Below, in pieces: positions 12,151 through 23,590 of a stretch of DNA of 64,000 bases. Source of the stretch: Chaetorhynchus papuensis. Its lineage: Eukaryota > Chordata > Aves > Passeriformes > Rhipiduridae. The position numbers and the translations under genes were made by a program. The notes under the pieces were generated by a model. The model was not told the DNA's origin. It was given only the letters and a program-made list of their open reading frames with translations, and searched no databases. The stretch covers positions 62,001 through 126,000 of the forward strand of contig VWYX01001225.1 of NCBI GenBank assembly GCA_013396525.1. Reading direction: 5' to 3'. Every line of letters starts with the position of its first letter. Position 1 is the stretch's first letter.

Positions 12151-13716
12151 CTCTAGGCCCTCCCCTTGACTTCATGTGCATCAGGACAGGATAGTAAAGC
12201 AGAAGAAGGACCCAGCAGTGTGTGGTTCCAAAAAAAGCCTCTCCTGGTCCCTCTCTGCTATGGCAGTACCCTCTTTTGGGTTGACAGAGGGGGTTTTGGA
12301 GGTGGGGAAGGACAAATACCAGCAGGAAGTGGCACACCCTTGTGTCCTGTCCCTTGCGCACGCCCCTGAGCCTGGAGGCTCCTGATAATTTGAAGGCACA
12401 TTGGCACTGACAGCGTCGTCTTTCTTTCTGCACAGCTCAGCAGATTCCCTGTCACTGGAGGCAACCGTGCTAATATATAACCAGGCAACCCAAGTTTCTC
12501 ATTTTCATAAGAGTTGGAACACCTCTGGAAAATAATCTTAGCAAAAATGTAATAATTATGGTTGACTTGCTCCTTGCAATTAGGAAATTTTGTCATGCAG
12601 GACAAATACAGAGCAGAGCTGCGTCAGGAAAACAGTAAAAGTGGTAAGAAATGAGTGAGAAATCAGGGCTTTGTTGGGTTTGGGACAGCGAGAGGCGTGA
12701 TAAGAAAATCCATTGTGTGTTTTCCATCGTGCTGGAAATCAGTGCAGTTTAAGTTTAGGCATTGTGGTTGTGCTGCAGGGATGGCAGGTAGAGGGAGGCA
12801 ATCTGATAAATGAAATGATGCATAATTCAGTGCTGCAAGGGCAGTGTAGGAAAACAGTATCATCTCCAGACAAATTAATCTGTCTTAGGTTTATGACTGT
12901 CTCAAGGCCGTTTGTTTCATTGTCAGTTCAGTCACAGGTGGAGATGTGATTATTGTTTCAAATGGAAAATTCTTTTCCAACAGCCATTTTCGGAAGCTGC
13001 TGTCTCAGAGCAGAGTCCCTTCCCTGAAGTAATGCTTTCATTTGGAAGTACAATAGCAAGTGTCAGTTTTGCTTCCTTTTGTTTTATTTCCATCATCTGT
13101 GTGTTATCATTTCAAGAAGGAAATGTGTCTGTGAGCAGCCAGTGCCAGATGTCTGAACTTTCACTTGTCATTTGAGGTGTTGGCAGCACCACTCACCCAC
13201 CCCAGTCACAACCAGCTGCTGAAGACCAGCTGCAGGAAGTTGGCTCTGCTCACAGACAGCAACAACTTCATAAAACAGAGGGGGAAAGGAATAATATGGC
13301 ACTCTGCAGGAGGCTGAGGCATGGAGAGGTTTGGTGCCCTGCCCACCAAGGTGTCAGGGATCTGTTGGAGACCCTTCTGCAGCTCCAGAGCTGTGTCTGT
13401 CTGCACACTGTGATTGGAGTCACTCAGCAAGGGCTGGTGCAGTTGGTACTGGGGGTTTGAGCTGAAACCCCTGAATTTATGATATCCCATCTTTGGCAGC
13501 ACTGAGGTTGACTCTAGATGCCACTAGAATGGATTAACGATAAATAATGAATTTAATATAAGCTATTTTACATGATAACGTGTATAATTATTATACATAC
13601 TGTAATGTAATACACTATTATGCAATACTAGATGTTAAATATAATACATGATAATACAATTATAAACCCCAAGTACCTGTTCAGCTTCTGCAGTGATTTC
13701 TGTTTTCTCTCCTTTT
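12151..13716. other. Single-copy DNA with an AT-rich block
   Basis: No gene recognised. The block 13535-13672 is extremely AT-rich, with repeated ataata/taatac motifs that form several short imperfect palindromes. The 13200-13500 part is of more average composition and unidentified. Confidence 0.5.
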
Positions 13717-13877
13717 ATAGAATCATAGAATGACGGAACAGTTTGGGTTGAAGGGACCTTCAATCTCATCCAGTCCCACCCCTGCCATGGGCAGGGACAC
13801 CTTCCACTATCCCAGGGTGCTCCAAGCCCCATCCAACCTGGCCTTGGACACTTCCAGGGATCCAGGGGCAGCCAGGA
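13717..13877 (-). mobile_element. CR1 LINE fragment, 3' end
   Basis: Minus-strand CR1 3' end: on the plus strand atagaatcatagaatg (terminal octamers), then gtttgggttgaagggacctt, ccatgggcagggacacc and the ccaacctggccttggacac block, ending in ccaggggcagcc. 5'-truncated. Confidence 0.93.
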
Positions 13878-14740
13878 TGCGGGGCATTTCCCCAAACATA
13901 ACTCTGATCTGCAGCTTCTTTTCCTTCAAGCCTGGATGTGTTTCCCTAGACACAAACAACCTGCAATGAACAGGGCACTGAACCCTGCCCAGCCTGCAAC
14001 CTGTGACCTTTCCAGATGGGTTTGGTTCTCCAGCTGAGGCAGAAGGAGTTCAAATGTGAACAAGCTGCATCCAGGGGGAGATGGAGGGGGAAGAAAGAGT
14101 TGTTTCAGCCTTGGCATTAGGGATTTCACGTATGAAAATGGAAGGTGCAGCAGCTTCTGTTCTCTTTAGGACTAGACATGCCGGGAGCATGTCCACGGCT
14201 CTTATCCCTCAGGCTATCTGACAAAATTACGGATATTCTCTATACCGTGGTGACACACTGAACATCCACACACCTCATTCATGTCTCATCCTTCACAAAC
14301 AGGGTCATGGCTTTAACATCCAGGGACAGAAAAATGTCCTTTTGAATTAGGCCAGCCCTTGTTCTGTGCTTTTTATCGAGTTCCTCGCCCGTTACAAGAG
14401 GGTTTTTCTGGAAACAATAGAAGGCAGCAGATAAGAGAGCAGGCTACAACAGATAGGAGCACTTAGTTTCTGTCAGTAGACAAGCAGCTCCCTTCCTCCC
14501 TGATATAATGCCTAAAAAACAAGAACAAAAACACATTTTCATTCACCAAGTTCCTTCAGTGCTGGAGCTGATAAAATCTGAAACATTCATCCTGAGCCAG
14601 TGGCAATGGGAGAGGAGAAGGGACTCTTTCTCTGTGGGTAGCAAACAAAGGGAAGAGGAAAAAATCCTGACATTGCCTGGGAGTAAACAGGATAGAATTT
14701 GGGGAAAAAAGGTCTTGGGAGCAATGCTGTGATTTAAATT
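13878..14740. other. Single-copy DNA, no gene recognised
   Basis: Nothing identifiable. Open frames are short and overlap on both strands. Confidence 0.45.
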
Positions 14741-14940
14741 TCATAGAATCCCAGAATGGGATTTGATTAATGATTGGAAGGATCATTAAAACTCATCCAG
14801 TTCCACCCCCTGCCATGGACAGGGACACCTTCCACTAGCCCAGGTTACTCCATCCTGGCCTTGGACACTGCCAGGGATCCAGGGGCAACCACAGCTTCTC
14901 TGGGCACCCTGTGCCAGGGCCTCACCACCCTCACAGGGAA
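14741..14940 (-). mobile_element. CR1 LINE fragment, 3' end
   Basis: Minus-strand CR1 3' end beginning tcatagaatcccagaatggg on the plus strand. A short insertion of about 15 bases (around 14760-14775) interrupts the start of the ggttggaagg block. It then runs through ccatggacagggacacc and cttctctgggcaccctgtg to cctcacaggg. 5'-truncated. Confidence 0.93.
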
Positions 14941-16415
14941 GGGAAGAAGGGTAGGAACATTCTCAAATTTTCCTTTAAAAAATAAAATTATATGTACTTC
15001 CCTCATCTTTCTGGAATATGCGCTGCAGGAACTAAGCAAGTTTAAACAGCCTAATCAGTATGGGTAGGCCTGAAATTATCTATTTAATTAGGTTTTATGC
15101 TTTGAATCTGGGAATGTTGGTATTAATTTATACTTAATTTTACACAGCTGTCAGCAAAATACGCTGTGAAGGAACAAATAGCATGTGTTGCTCACTTATT
15201 TCAGATTGGACCCAGAGAATGTTTTAGGGCCCAGCTGAGGTTTATGGAAGGTTTGGGAGGAGAAACAGCACCACAGTTCCAGACTGGTGCAGGTGGGGAA
15301 AATTTCCTCTCTCAACAGTGGCTCATGGCTTTTTTCCCAGTGAAAAGTGTAGTTAAAATATTGGTTGAAATGTTTTCAAAGCTGGTAGTTTCTTCTTTAC
15401 AGAATATTTCATGTTCATAATCAGTGATTGTGGCACGCGCTCCATCTGCTTTGGTGTTATCTTTTACAAAGCCATAAAAAGAGAGATTTCCAGCATAACA
15501 ATATTATTTTTAAAAAAAGGAATATAGACATTGCTCAGTTTCCCACCATAATATATTTATTTGGAGGAGCTGAAATTTCCTCCTAATCATAACAAACAGA
15601 AATTGCTCTTTGTGTGGCCATGAGGACTGAGTCTATATTTCTAAATGTTTCATTTCTGAGGGCTCTGGAAATCAGACTTTTTTTCTTTGTGCACCGAAAT
15701 ATAAATAAATATTGTGTATCAATTTTTAACTTGTACTTGTTTCACAGGATAAGGCTCATAAAAACATCTCTTACTCCACTTGCTAATATCCAAAGTAGGT
15801 GAAGAAGCATTAAGACAGAGCACACAAACACAGCAGAAAATATAAATGAAAGAATTCTGGGAACAAGTACTGCCTGAAGACATCCCCACCACACAGTGAT
15901 ATACATTTCCTCAAAAATAACTCGAAGAACTTTTTCCCTGCCTCCTGCACATTATAAAACACTCAGGGAAATATAGATGAAGTCCTGGAATGCATTTAGA
16001 TCATTATTTGCAGTGACAACAATGCAGTTCTCAGAACAGTGTGCATGTCATATACAGAGGCAGTGGAATAAATAAGGCATCTATTGCATTAGGAAAAAGC
16101 TACACGTCATGATTCAGGGGCTTGGGAGAATAATGGGGACAGGGAGATATCCTCTCAAAGAGATTATGAGAGTAATTGAAGTGATTGATTGAATCAGATT
16201 GATGCTGTGAATGGTTGGTGAAGATTCAGTGAATAATTGCTGGCAATAATTCTGGTTTCTGCAATGTAATACAGTGTTGTACAGGTGTATCAACAACGGG
16301 GTAAGCAAATCCTGACAAGCCACTGCCCTCAGTGAATGCTGCTGTCAGGGCAAGGTCTCTGCTTGGTACAGGGCTCACAGAAACACTGAATAGTCCCTTT
16401 GAACTCTGAGGAGCC
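14941..16415. other. Single-copy DNA, no gene recognised
   Basis: AT-rich DNA without a repeat or exon I can identify. Short open frames only. Confidence 0.45.
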
Positions 16416-16530
16416 ATGGAATCATCCACCTGCCCTGGCCAGGGACACCTTCCACTAGCCTAGGCTGCTCCAAGCCCCATCCAACCTGGCCTTGGACACT
16501 TCCAGGGATCCAGGGGCAGCCACAGTTTCA
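16416..16530 (-). mobile_element. CR1 LINE fragment, internally deleted
   Basis: Minus-strand CR1 3' region. The blocks ccagggacaccttccactag and ccaacctggccttggacac are intact up to ggcagccacag. The ggttggaagggacctt block next to the tail is missing: the sequence passes from ggaatcatcc directly to acctgcc, so a small deletion has occurred. Confidence 0.85.
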
Positions 16531-19500
16531 CTTCAGAGTCTGAGAAGGTGATGCCATTTCTGGGAACCTGCTGGTGGCTGGGTTTGTTTTCGCTCTTGAA
16601 GACATTGTGGTGTAACAACAAACTCCAGCGATCACAGAGCAGAGGGGTCCTCATGGCATCAGGGTGTGCCTGAGGCAGGGGAGAAGTGACAAGGCCAAAC
16701 CTCACTGCACTGACAATTCCTGTTGTCCTTTATCAGCTGTGGAAGAGACAGGAATGGAAAGCTGGAATTTTGGGGTTGGAGGTGGCTATAGCAGGTCAGA
16801 ACTTCATGTCCATTTTTAAAAGGGCTGGGAAAGCAGGAAGCAAAGTCATTAAAAGGGACACAATAACTGCCGTGCTTCGTGCCTGCTTGCTTGGGGGTCA
16901 TTAGGTCTGTGCTAATCATTGGCACTAAGGTTCATTAGACAGCACTAATGATGCTGTCTCTGGGATCAGTGAGCCAAGGGCAAGAATGTTCTTTAGATTG
17001 CACCGAGGACTGGATCAAGGACTGATCCACCCCAAAAATCTGTACCTGCGACACTTGGGCCATTTGGATTCTTTCACCTCCAGCACTTCTGGTGGGTCTG
17101 CCCAAGCCAGCAGCACCGACAGCCGGGGATCAGCTGAGTCTCGTGGCACAACCCAGAACAAACAAAGCCCCGGTTCAATGGCAGTCAAAACCCATTCAGC
17201 ACCAAGCCTTTATGAGCAGCAGTTTGTCGAGTGCCATGTCTGTCATGCTGGAAACAGCTCGCTCTGATCGGATTAATTTTTTTGGGGATGTGATTAGGAG
17301 TCACTGACATGAAATCAAATGTGATAAGTATCAATAATTGGATGTTGGATCAGTTTTTCTAGGACAGCTTAATTCCGTTCACTCTGATTTGAAGACCTCA
17401 CCCTTGATAACGTTTTGTCTGCGTTTCTTTATAAATTGTGTTTTCACCAATCTTGATATTAAAAAAAAAAACCTTTGTAATAAAGTGCCTCAGAAATCCT
17501 GGATTCTCTACAGTTTTTGTCTGGCCTACTTTGGAGATTAGTTTAATTTAGGTGATATTTGATTTTCCTGCTGCTGGTGGTGTGATTTTTTGTTTTTCTT
17601 CAGTTTCTCTTCTTTCCTGCTTCTTGTGGAGATTAGCTTTCTATAAACATGTTATCCATAACATAAATCAAAGAAGCTGGAAATAGTAATGTAGTACGGT
17701 CATGTATATTCATGGTTGCTTGATGAAGGAAAGACATTAACATATTTCTAGATTCTGTGTCATTCCCTTCAATTTTTTTTTTAATGTAAAAAAAGAGAAA
17801 GAAGGAAAATGTTCTAGTAAATTCACATATCTAGGAGAGTAAAATTATCAAAACAGGTAGGGCAATAAATGTCCTTTTCTCTCCAATTTGGTGATTTGTA
17901 AATTAGTGAGAAAAAAGATGGGTTGGTTTTTTTTTTGTTCTGTCAATCAGTGGTGAAGCAGACTTTACTCTTCCAACTATGTGCAGTTTTCCCTTGTCCC
18001 TTTTACATGGAGAATTTAAGTGCTTTGGAAATCACCGCCAGCAGCACTTTGGGAAGCAGGAACACCCCAGGTGCTGCAAGGAGAGCTCACAGCAGCTCTG
18101 CACCCCCTGCCAGGTGCATTTTAGGCCTTCCAGTATAATTCCTGTTGTGTTCCTTATCTGCTGCTTTGGATTATCCCTGCCTGCAAGCTCTGGGCCATGC
18201 AGTTATCCAGGAGAGGGGAAGGGCGGAATCCCACCTGGAGAATTCAGTGCTCATCCCACCCTGGGCTCTTCCATGGTTTTTATACTTCACAGTCATAGCA
18301 GAGATAAATCTCTCATGGTGCTACACCCTCTGTTCTCTTACAAGGTGACAGAATTACTGCTCAGTGAATCAGGTAAATGCTTCCTTAATTTAAAATTAGG
18401 GGCATTCTTCCTTTCTTTATAAAATCTCAGTCATTCTAATCAACTTGATCAACTTGCCTGGAAAGCCCATGCTCTCCCTCTTGCCTGAAGATCTCATGTG
18501 AGCTGTCCCAGAGCTTTCCCCTGGTCAGGAGATCCCAATTCCTGCCTCCAGCAGGGTTCCACAGGGGACTGTGTGTTCACTGAGCCTTCCACATACCCTG
18601 TAATGGGATGCTGGGCTGTGCAAGGCAAGGTCAGCACCTCTGACAGGCTGGATTTGCTGTTCCTGCATGGAAAAATGCCAGCTCAGGCTTGTTAGGGCTC
18701 CTAAGGAGTCCCACTGGAGACAGGGGGAAAGGGGTTTCACTGGATGTGAATGTTGAAATGGCTTCAGTGATTGCTGAAATCTTTGGCTTATTTATTACTG
18801 AAGCTAAATCAATGAATCTCAGCAGACCACCTTTGAGCTAAATAAAACCACAGCTTCCCCTCTCCTTTAAATATTTTATACTTAAACCAGATGAAACTGA
18901 TTTTTTGCAGTAGCTTTGGCTCTGTCTGAGGTGGAGCAGATCAAAGGTGAAATTTTCTGTCCATGGGATATCTGTGATTCGACAAAAAAGGGAAAGAGGT
19001 CATTCCTGCATTTGTGAATGAAAAATTTGAGTTCTGAAAGTTTCCCAAAGAGAGGAAAAAAAGAAAAAATATGAAAGAAGCTTGGCAATAGTCATGAAAT
19101 TGTAAAGCCTGCAGTGAGCTGGAGGCTGTGCCCAGGTTCTGGGCATCCCCTGCTCAGCCCCTCTCTGTTCTGTCTTCATTCCCAGCCCGGGGCAGCAGCC
19201 AGGACACCCAGGACAGGAGATTTTGGATTCTGCTTCAGCATCAGCCATACCTTCAGACCCTGAGAATGTACCAGGAGCTCTCCAGGTTTCTGCAAGCTCG
19301 AGAGATAGGAGGGAAGCCCTGATTAACCCAAGGTTCCTTTGCAAGGCTTTCATCACTGCCTTGTTGAACGAGATAAGTGAAGTGAGACTTAGCACTGCAA
19401 GCTTAGATAAGCCTGAAGAAAGGAAAAACTGACAATTACCAGTTCGATCTAATAACGCAGTAATGTGAGAAACTGAATTTAATACACAGGAAAACAATAT

Positions 19501-20019
19501 GAGGCAATGGTGATACTGTAATTAAGGAAATAACTTAATACATACATGTTTAATTAAACCCCCTATTTATCTGTGAACACTCTCTCTGTTTGGAACAGCA
19601 ATTTGAAATCACTAAATCTTGAGTTGAGCAATATAATTTTCATTTAATACTAATCTTGGACCAGCACGTTGAAGACATTCATTCAGCACAGTGGAAATTA
19701 GATTTTCAGGGAACTGCACCACAGATTGTCTCTTGGATCCCAAACTGTGAAATCATGGATCACGGAAGCCCAGCACATAATTACCCGGGTTGCATAATGC
19801 AGTATCCAGACTCTGGAATAGTATTGTAAGGGCTGCTATTTGTAATTTCATTGAAGATGGAATTTGGAATTGTCAAATTTAATTTTAAAATATGTTCACT
19901 TTGAATAAAATCTTAGTGAATATTTTGCTCTGTGTTTCCTTTGATGTTTTACACAGTTTATTTATAGAAAGTTGGAAAAATGGCATAGTAATGAAAAATT
20001 AATGCATTCCTTTGATGGT
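16531..20019. other. Single-copy DNA, no gene recognised
   Basis: No exon or repeat recognised. The part 16850-17340 is repeat-free with balanced composition and motifs such as ggattaattt and tcattagaca. It looks like a candidate conserved non-coding element. A 93-codon open frame at 16986-17267 lies in it but carries no domain I know. A polyA/polyT-rich patch is at about 17760-17810. Confidence 0.45.
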
Positions 20020-20264
20020 NNNNNNNNNNNNNNNNNNNNNNNNNNNNNNNNNNNNNNNNNNNNNNNNNNNNNNNNNNNNNNNNNNNNNNNNNNNNNNNNN
20101 NNNNNNNNNNNNNNNNNNNNNNNNNNNNNNNNNNNNNNNNNNNNNNNNNNNNNNNNNNNNNNNNNNNNNNNNNNNNNNNNNNNNNNNNNNNNNNNNNNNN
20201 NNNNNNNNNNNNNNNNNNNNNNNNNNNNNNNNNNNNNNNNNNNNNNNNNNNNNNNNNNNNNNNN
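20020..20264. other. Assembly gap (245 N)
   Basis: A run of N. The flank on the right is T/G-rich (tgtttggttggttgttgtgg), which suggests that a simple repeat may have stopped the assembly. Any reading frame through it is an artefact. Confidence 0.99.
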
Positions 20265-20920
20265 TGTTTGGTTGGTTGTTGTGGATTTTTTCCCTCCTTA
20301 ACAAAATATTATGGAAAACCACGTACATATTACCAAATGCTTCCAGAACCAAGGGCCAAATAAAACTTACCCATGAAAATGCAGATAATAGGAAAAAATG
20401 AAAATTACAATTCCAGAGTGCAACAGGGTGTGAAGAGAAGCTGGATTTGTGGAATGGTAGTTTCCAAGTAATTTCTGATCAGTTCCAAGAACAGCTTGGG
20501 GCTTAATCACCTAATTATCTCATCACACTCATTCTTTTCCTACTTTCACTGATATTTTTCCCTTTGTTTCTGTTTTAATTTTGCAAGAATTAGAAAAAGG
20601 CTTATAGAATTAAAAAACTTGGTTTCAGCTCTCATAGAAGCTTCTTGAATGTGATTTTTTCCTTTGAAAGCCATCAAGCTTGACCTCAGCTTTCTTACCA
20701 GAAATCTTAATCCACTTACTGGAAGGAATGAGACATTTCACTGACTTTTCTTTTATTGGAGTTTCCACATGTCCCCTCTCATTGTCTCAGCTGGGCACTT
20801 AAGCTGCTTCCCAGGAAGTTGCAAATGTCATTTTTCAGTGTTGCTTTTGGATACTCAGGTTTTTGATAGCCTCAGTTATCTGGAAGGTATGGACCTTCCA
20901 GAGTGTGGTGATGGAGCCGA
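20265..20920. other. Single-copy DNA, no gene recognised
   Basis: Nothing recognisable beyond T/G-rich sequence beside the gap and AT-rich DNA after it. Confidence 0.45.
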
Positions 20921-21054
20921 TGGAATTACAGATTGGCCTGAGTTGGGAGGGACCTCAAAGCCCATCAATTCCACCCCTGCCATTGGCAGAGATACCTTCC
21001 ACTATCCCAGGTTGCTCCAAACCCCATCCAACCTGGCCTTGGACCCTTCCAAGG
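20921..21054 (-). mobile_element. CR1 LINE fragment, 3' end
   Basis: Minus-strand CR1 3' end with a decayed tail (tggaattacagattggcctg on the plus strand), followed by agttgggagggacctcaaag, a changed ccattggcagagatacc block, and ccaacctggccttggaccc. 5'-truncated near 21054. It is more mutated than neighbouring copies. Confidence 0.88.
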
Positions 21055-22734
21055 TTCATTCTTCCACCTTCTTCCTTCCTTGTTCCAGCTTGTTCTTCCC
21101 ACTGTGGGGATTTTGAATTAAATGTATCATAGCAGACTTCCATATGTTTATATCACAAAAAAATATAAATGAAAGGTGGAAACGCTGCTGCTGGTGGTGG
21201 TCCTGGTGAATGAGTATTCCACAGGGTCAGGGTGAGCAGGAGGAAACACCTTTCTGCACGTGGGAACCCCCTGCTGAGTTTTGAAAACAGGAATTCCAAC
21301 CATGGTGAATGGTTGGGTAGCAAAGTCATCAGATCCAGAGAAAAGTCAGGAATATCTCGGGATCCAGCAGGAACCCGGCCAGTGCTTCTTGGGAAGACTT
21401 TGAGGTATTGCAGAAGTCTCTGCTTTTGATGATTAACTGTGTCTTGGACAAGGTAATCCCTCCAAGGGCTGTCTCCTTGATTTCCAGGACACAGCAGAAC
21501 TTCCTCAAACTGGGAGATGTTTCGGGGCAGTTTGCCACTCCCATCGAGTTACTGGAACAAAACAGAGCCTTGGTGAAGCTGGGGGGAAAATGCACACGAA
21601 TTGCTGTAATTTGGGCTCCTCATTTACACAAAAATTAATTTCTTTATGGAACAGGAATTGGAGATTTAATAATCTGTGTTTTAACAGACCTGAGGCATCC
21701 GGGGATTGAACTGCACAGGTTTTGCCCTCTGCTGTGCCATGAAAACAAAATGTGTGGAAGTTGAAGGCTTTGGTACTGGAAGCCTCATGGAGACAATGTG
21801 GGTCTTGCTTATGTTTAAAGCTGGTCACTGGTAGCTTTTTTTGTGTTAAAAACTTCTTTTGATGAATTTCCTGTTCTGTGTTTAGGTTTCTTCGATTTGT
21901 TCAACAAATTCTTTCAAGACATAAACCCCATTCTTAGTGGAAAGCAATAAGAAAAATAAAATATAATATCAACAAAATCTTTTTAATTTGGTTGAAATTA
22001 TATGTTTCAGGGGATCCAATACAATCTGGGGGAACTTTAAGTCTGAAATACATCAACTTCTGCTTTTTGTCCCAATTCAGGGTAGATTTTCCTCCCAAAG
22101 TTTTGTAGAGCTTGTGATGTGTTTTTGCCATGCTCTATTTAATAATGTTCTAACCTCAGATGCTCCCCAGATTAAATGATTGTTTCAGAGGATTTGCAGA
22201 GGGAGCAGCAGATGTTCTAAATTCTATTTCTTTGGAAACTCTATTATTTCCTTGTCATCTTGGCAACTGGTTCTTTATTAGCTTCTCTCTCTTTCCCTAA
22301 ACAAGCCCAACAGACCTGAGCCCCCAGCATTTTCGTGACCAGAAAAATCCCAACCCACCTGAGGCCTCGCCATGGAACGGGAAAAGGCTCCATTCAGTGG
22401 AGTTTTCATTCTGCTGAGTTTTCATTAAATTTCATGGTAGGATTCCAGTCTGTTTTCAGCTGGGGCTCAAAGATCTTCTGTAGCTGCTTAAACCTCAGGG
22501 AGACAAAACCTCCCTGCTCCCCCAGCATGGCCAGCCTGGGCCTGGTTCTTGCTGAAAATCTGCTGCATCTGTTCTCATGAAGCTGAGAATTTTCAAAATG
22601 CTTGGTGCCAACTGCAGGTCCTTCTTTTTGCTCTGTAACATCAGGTGGGGCTGATGAAATGCAATTATTGGGGTGGTTCTGATGAGGAAAATCCTGCATG
22701 TGTCTGTATTTGAATGAAATTAACTGGACTGTCG
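21055..22734. other. Single-copy DNA, no gene recognised
   Basis: No exon or repeat family recognised. Open frames up to about 110 codons, overlapping on both strands, none with a known domain. Confidence 0.45.
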
Positions 22735-22820
22735 TGTTTTTGTTTGTTTGTTTTTTTGTGTGTGTGTTTTTTTTGGGGGGGGGGGGTTCAGTTGGTTTGT
22801 TGTTTTTTTTTTATTTAAAA
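22735..22820. repeat. Low-complexity T/G tract with G12 run
   Basis: A tract of gtttgttt and gtgtgtgt motifs, then T8, then an uninterrupted run of about 12 G (22775-22786), then more T-rich sequence. Such homopolymers vary in length and are prone to sequencing error. Confidence 0.9.
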
Positions 22821-23279
22821 GAAACCACTATTTTTCTTATTGACTGTGTGTTTTAAAACACCACAGTGAGTTGAGGTGGTAAAATCTTTGGGAAGTATGT
22901 GATCCAAATGACTGGCATGTGGGAAAACGGATTTTCTGTAAAAAAATTAATTTATTTAAATCAACCTGTGCAACCAAAGTCAGGCACGTCACTGGGAGCA
23001 TAATACCCATGAAATCACTGCTCACCACAACCAGAACAACACAGGGCCCTCAAGGCTCCTGATTCCCTGTGCATGTGGAGCATTTCAGGGACAGAATTAG
23101 GGATGGGAGAAGACCAAAACAGCTGAAAACAACTTGGCTGATTTTCCAGCTTGAGTGGCTTTTCAGGCCATGATAAAATAATGCAAATTTAAATGTCACC
23201 TATTTTGCATCAAGCTGATAACTTTATGATCAGCTTTCATAGTCTTTAGTTTTTGATTACTTCTCCTAGGTGCATATCC
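22821..23279. other. Single-copy DNA, no gene recognised
   Basis: AT-rich DNA with no identifiable feature. Confidence 0.45.
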
Positions 23280-23590
23280 TAGAATCCCAGAATAGTTTAG
23301 GGTGGAAAGGACCTTAAAGCCCATCCAGTGCCACCCCCCGCCATGTGCAGGGACACCTTCCACTAGCCCAGGCTGCTCCAAGCCCCATCCAACCTGGCCT
23401 TGGACACTTCCAGGGATCCAGGGGCAGCCACAGTTTCTCTAGGCACCCTGTGCCAGGGCCTCCCCACCCTCACAGGGAACAATTCCTTCCCAATATCCCA
23501 TCTAACCCTGCCCTCTGGCAGTGGGAAGCCATTCCCTGTGTTCTGTCCCTCCAGGCCCTTGTAAATTGTCTCTCATCCATGTCCATGAGG
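23280..23590 (-). mobile_element. CR1 LINE fragment, 3' end, longer copy
   Basis: Minus-strand CR1 3' end of about 310 bp. The plus strand reads tagaatcccagaatagttta, the ggaccttaaagcccatccag block, ccaacctggccttggacac, cttctcta/ggcaccctgtg, cctcacagggaacaattcct, aatatcccatctaaccctgc and gtgggaagccattccc, ending near ttgtaaattgtctctc. It closely follows the consensus implied by the other copies, so it is relatively young. Confidence 0.94.

Noticed and set aside
19972..20401. Open frames across 20020-20264
   Set aside because: They consist mostly of N from the assembly gap.
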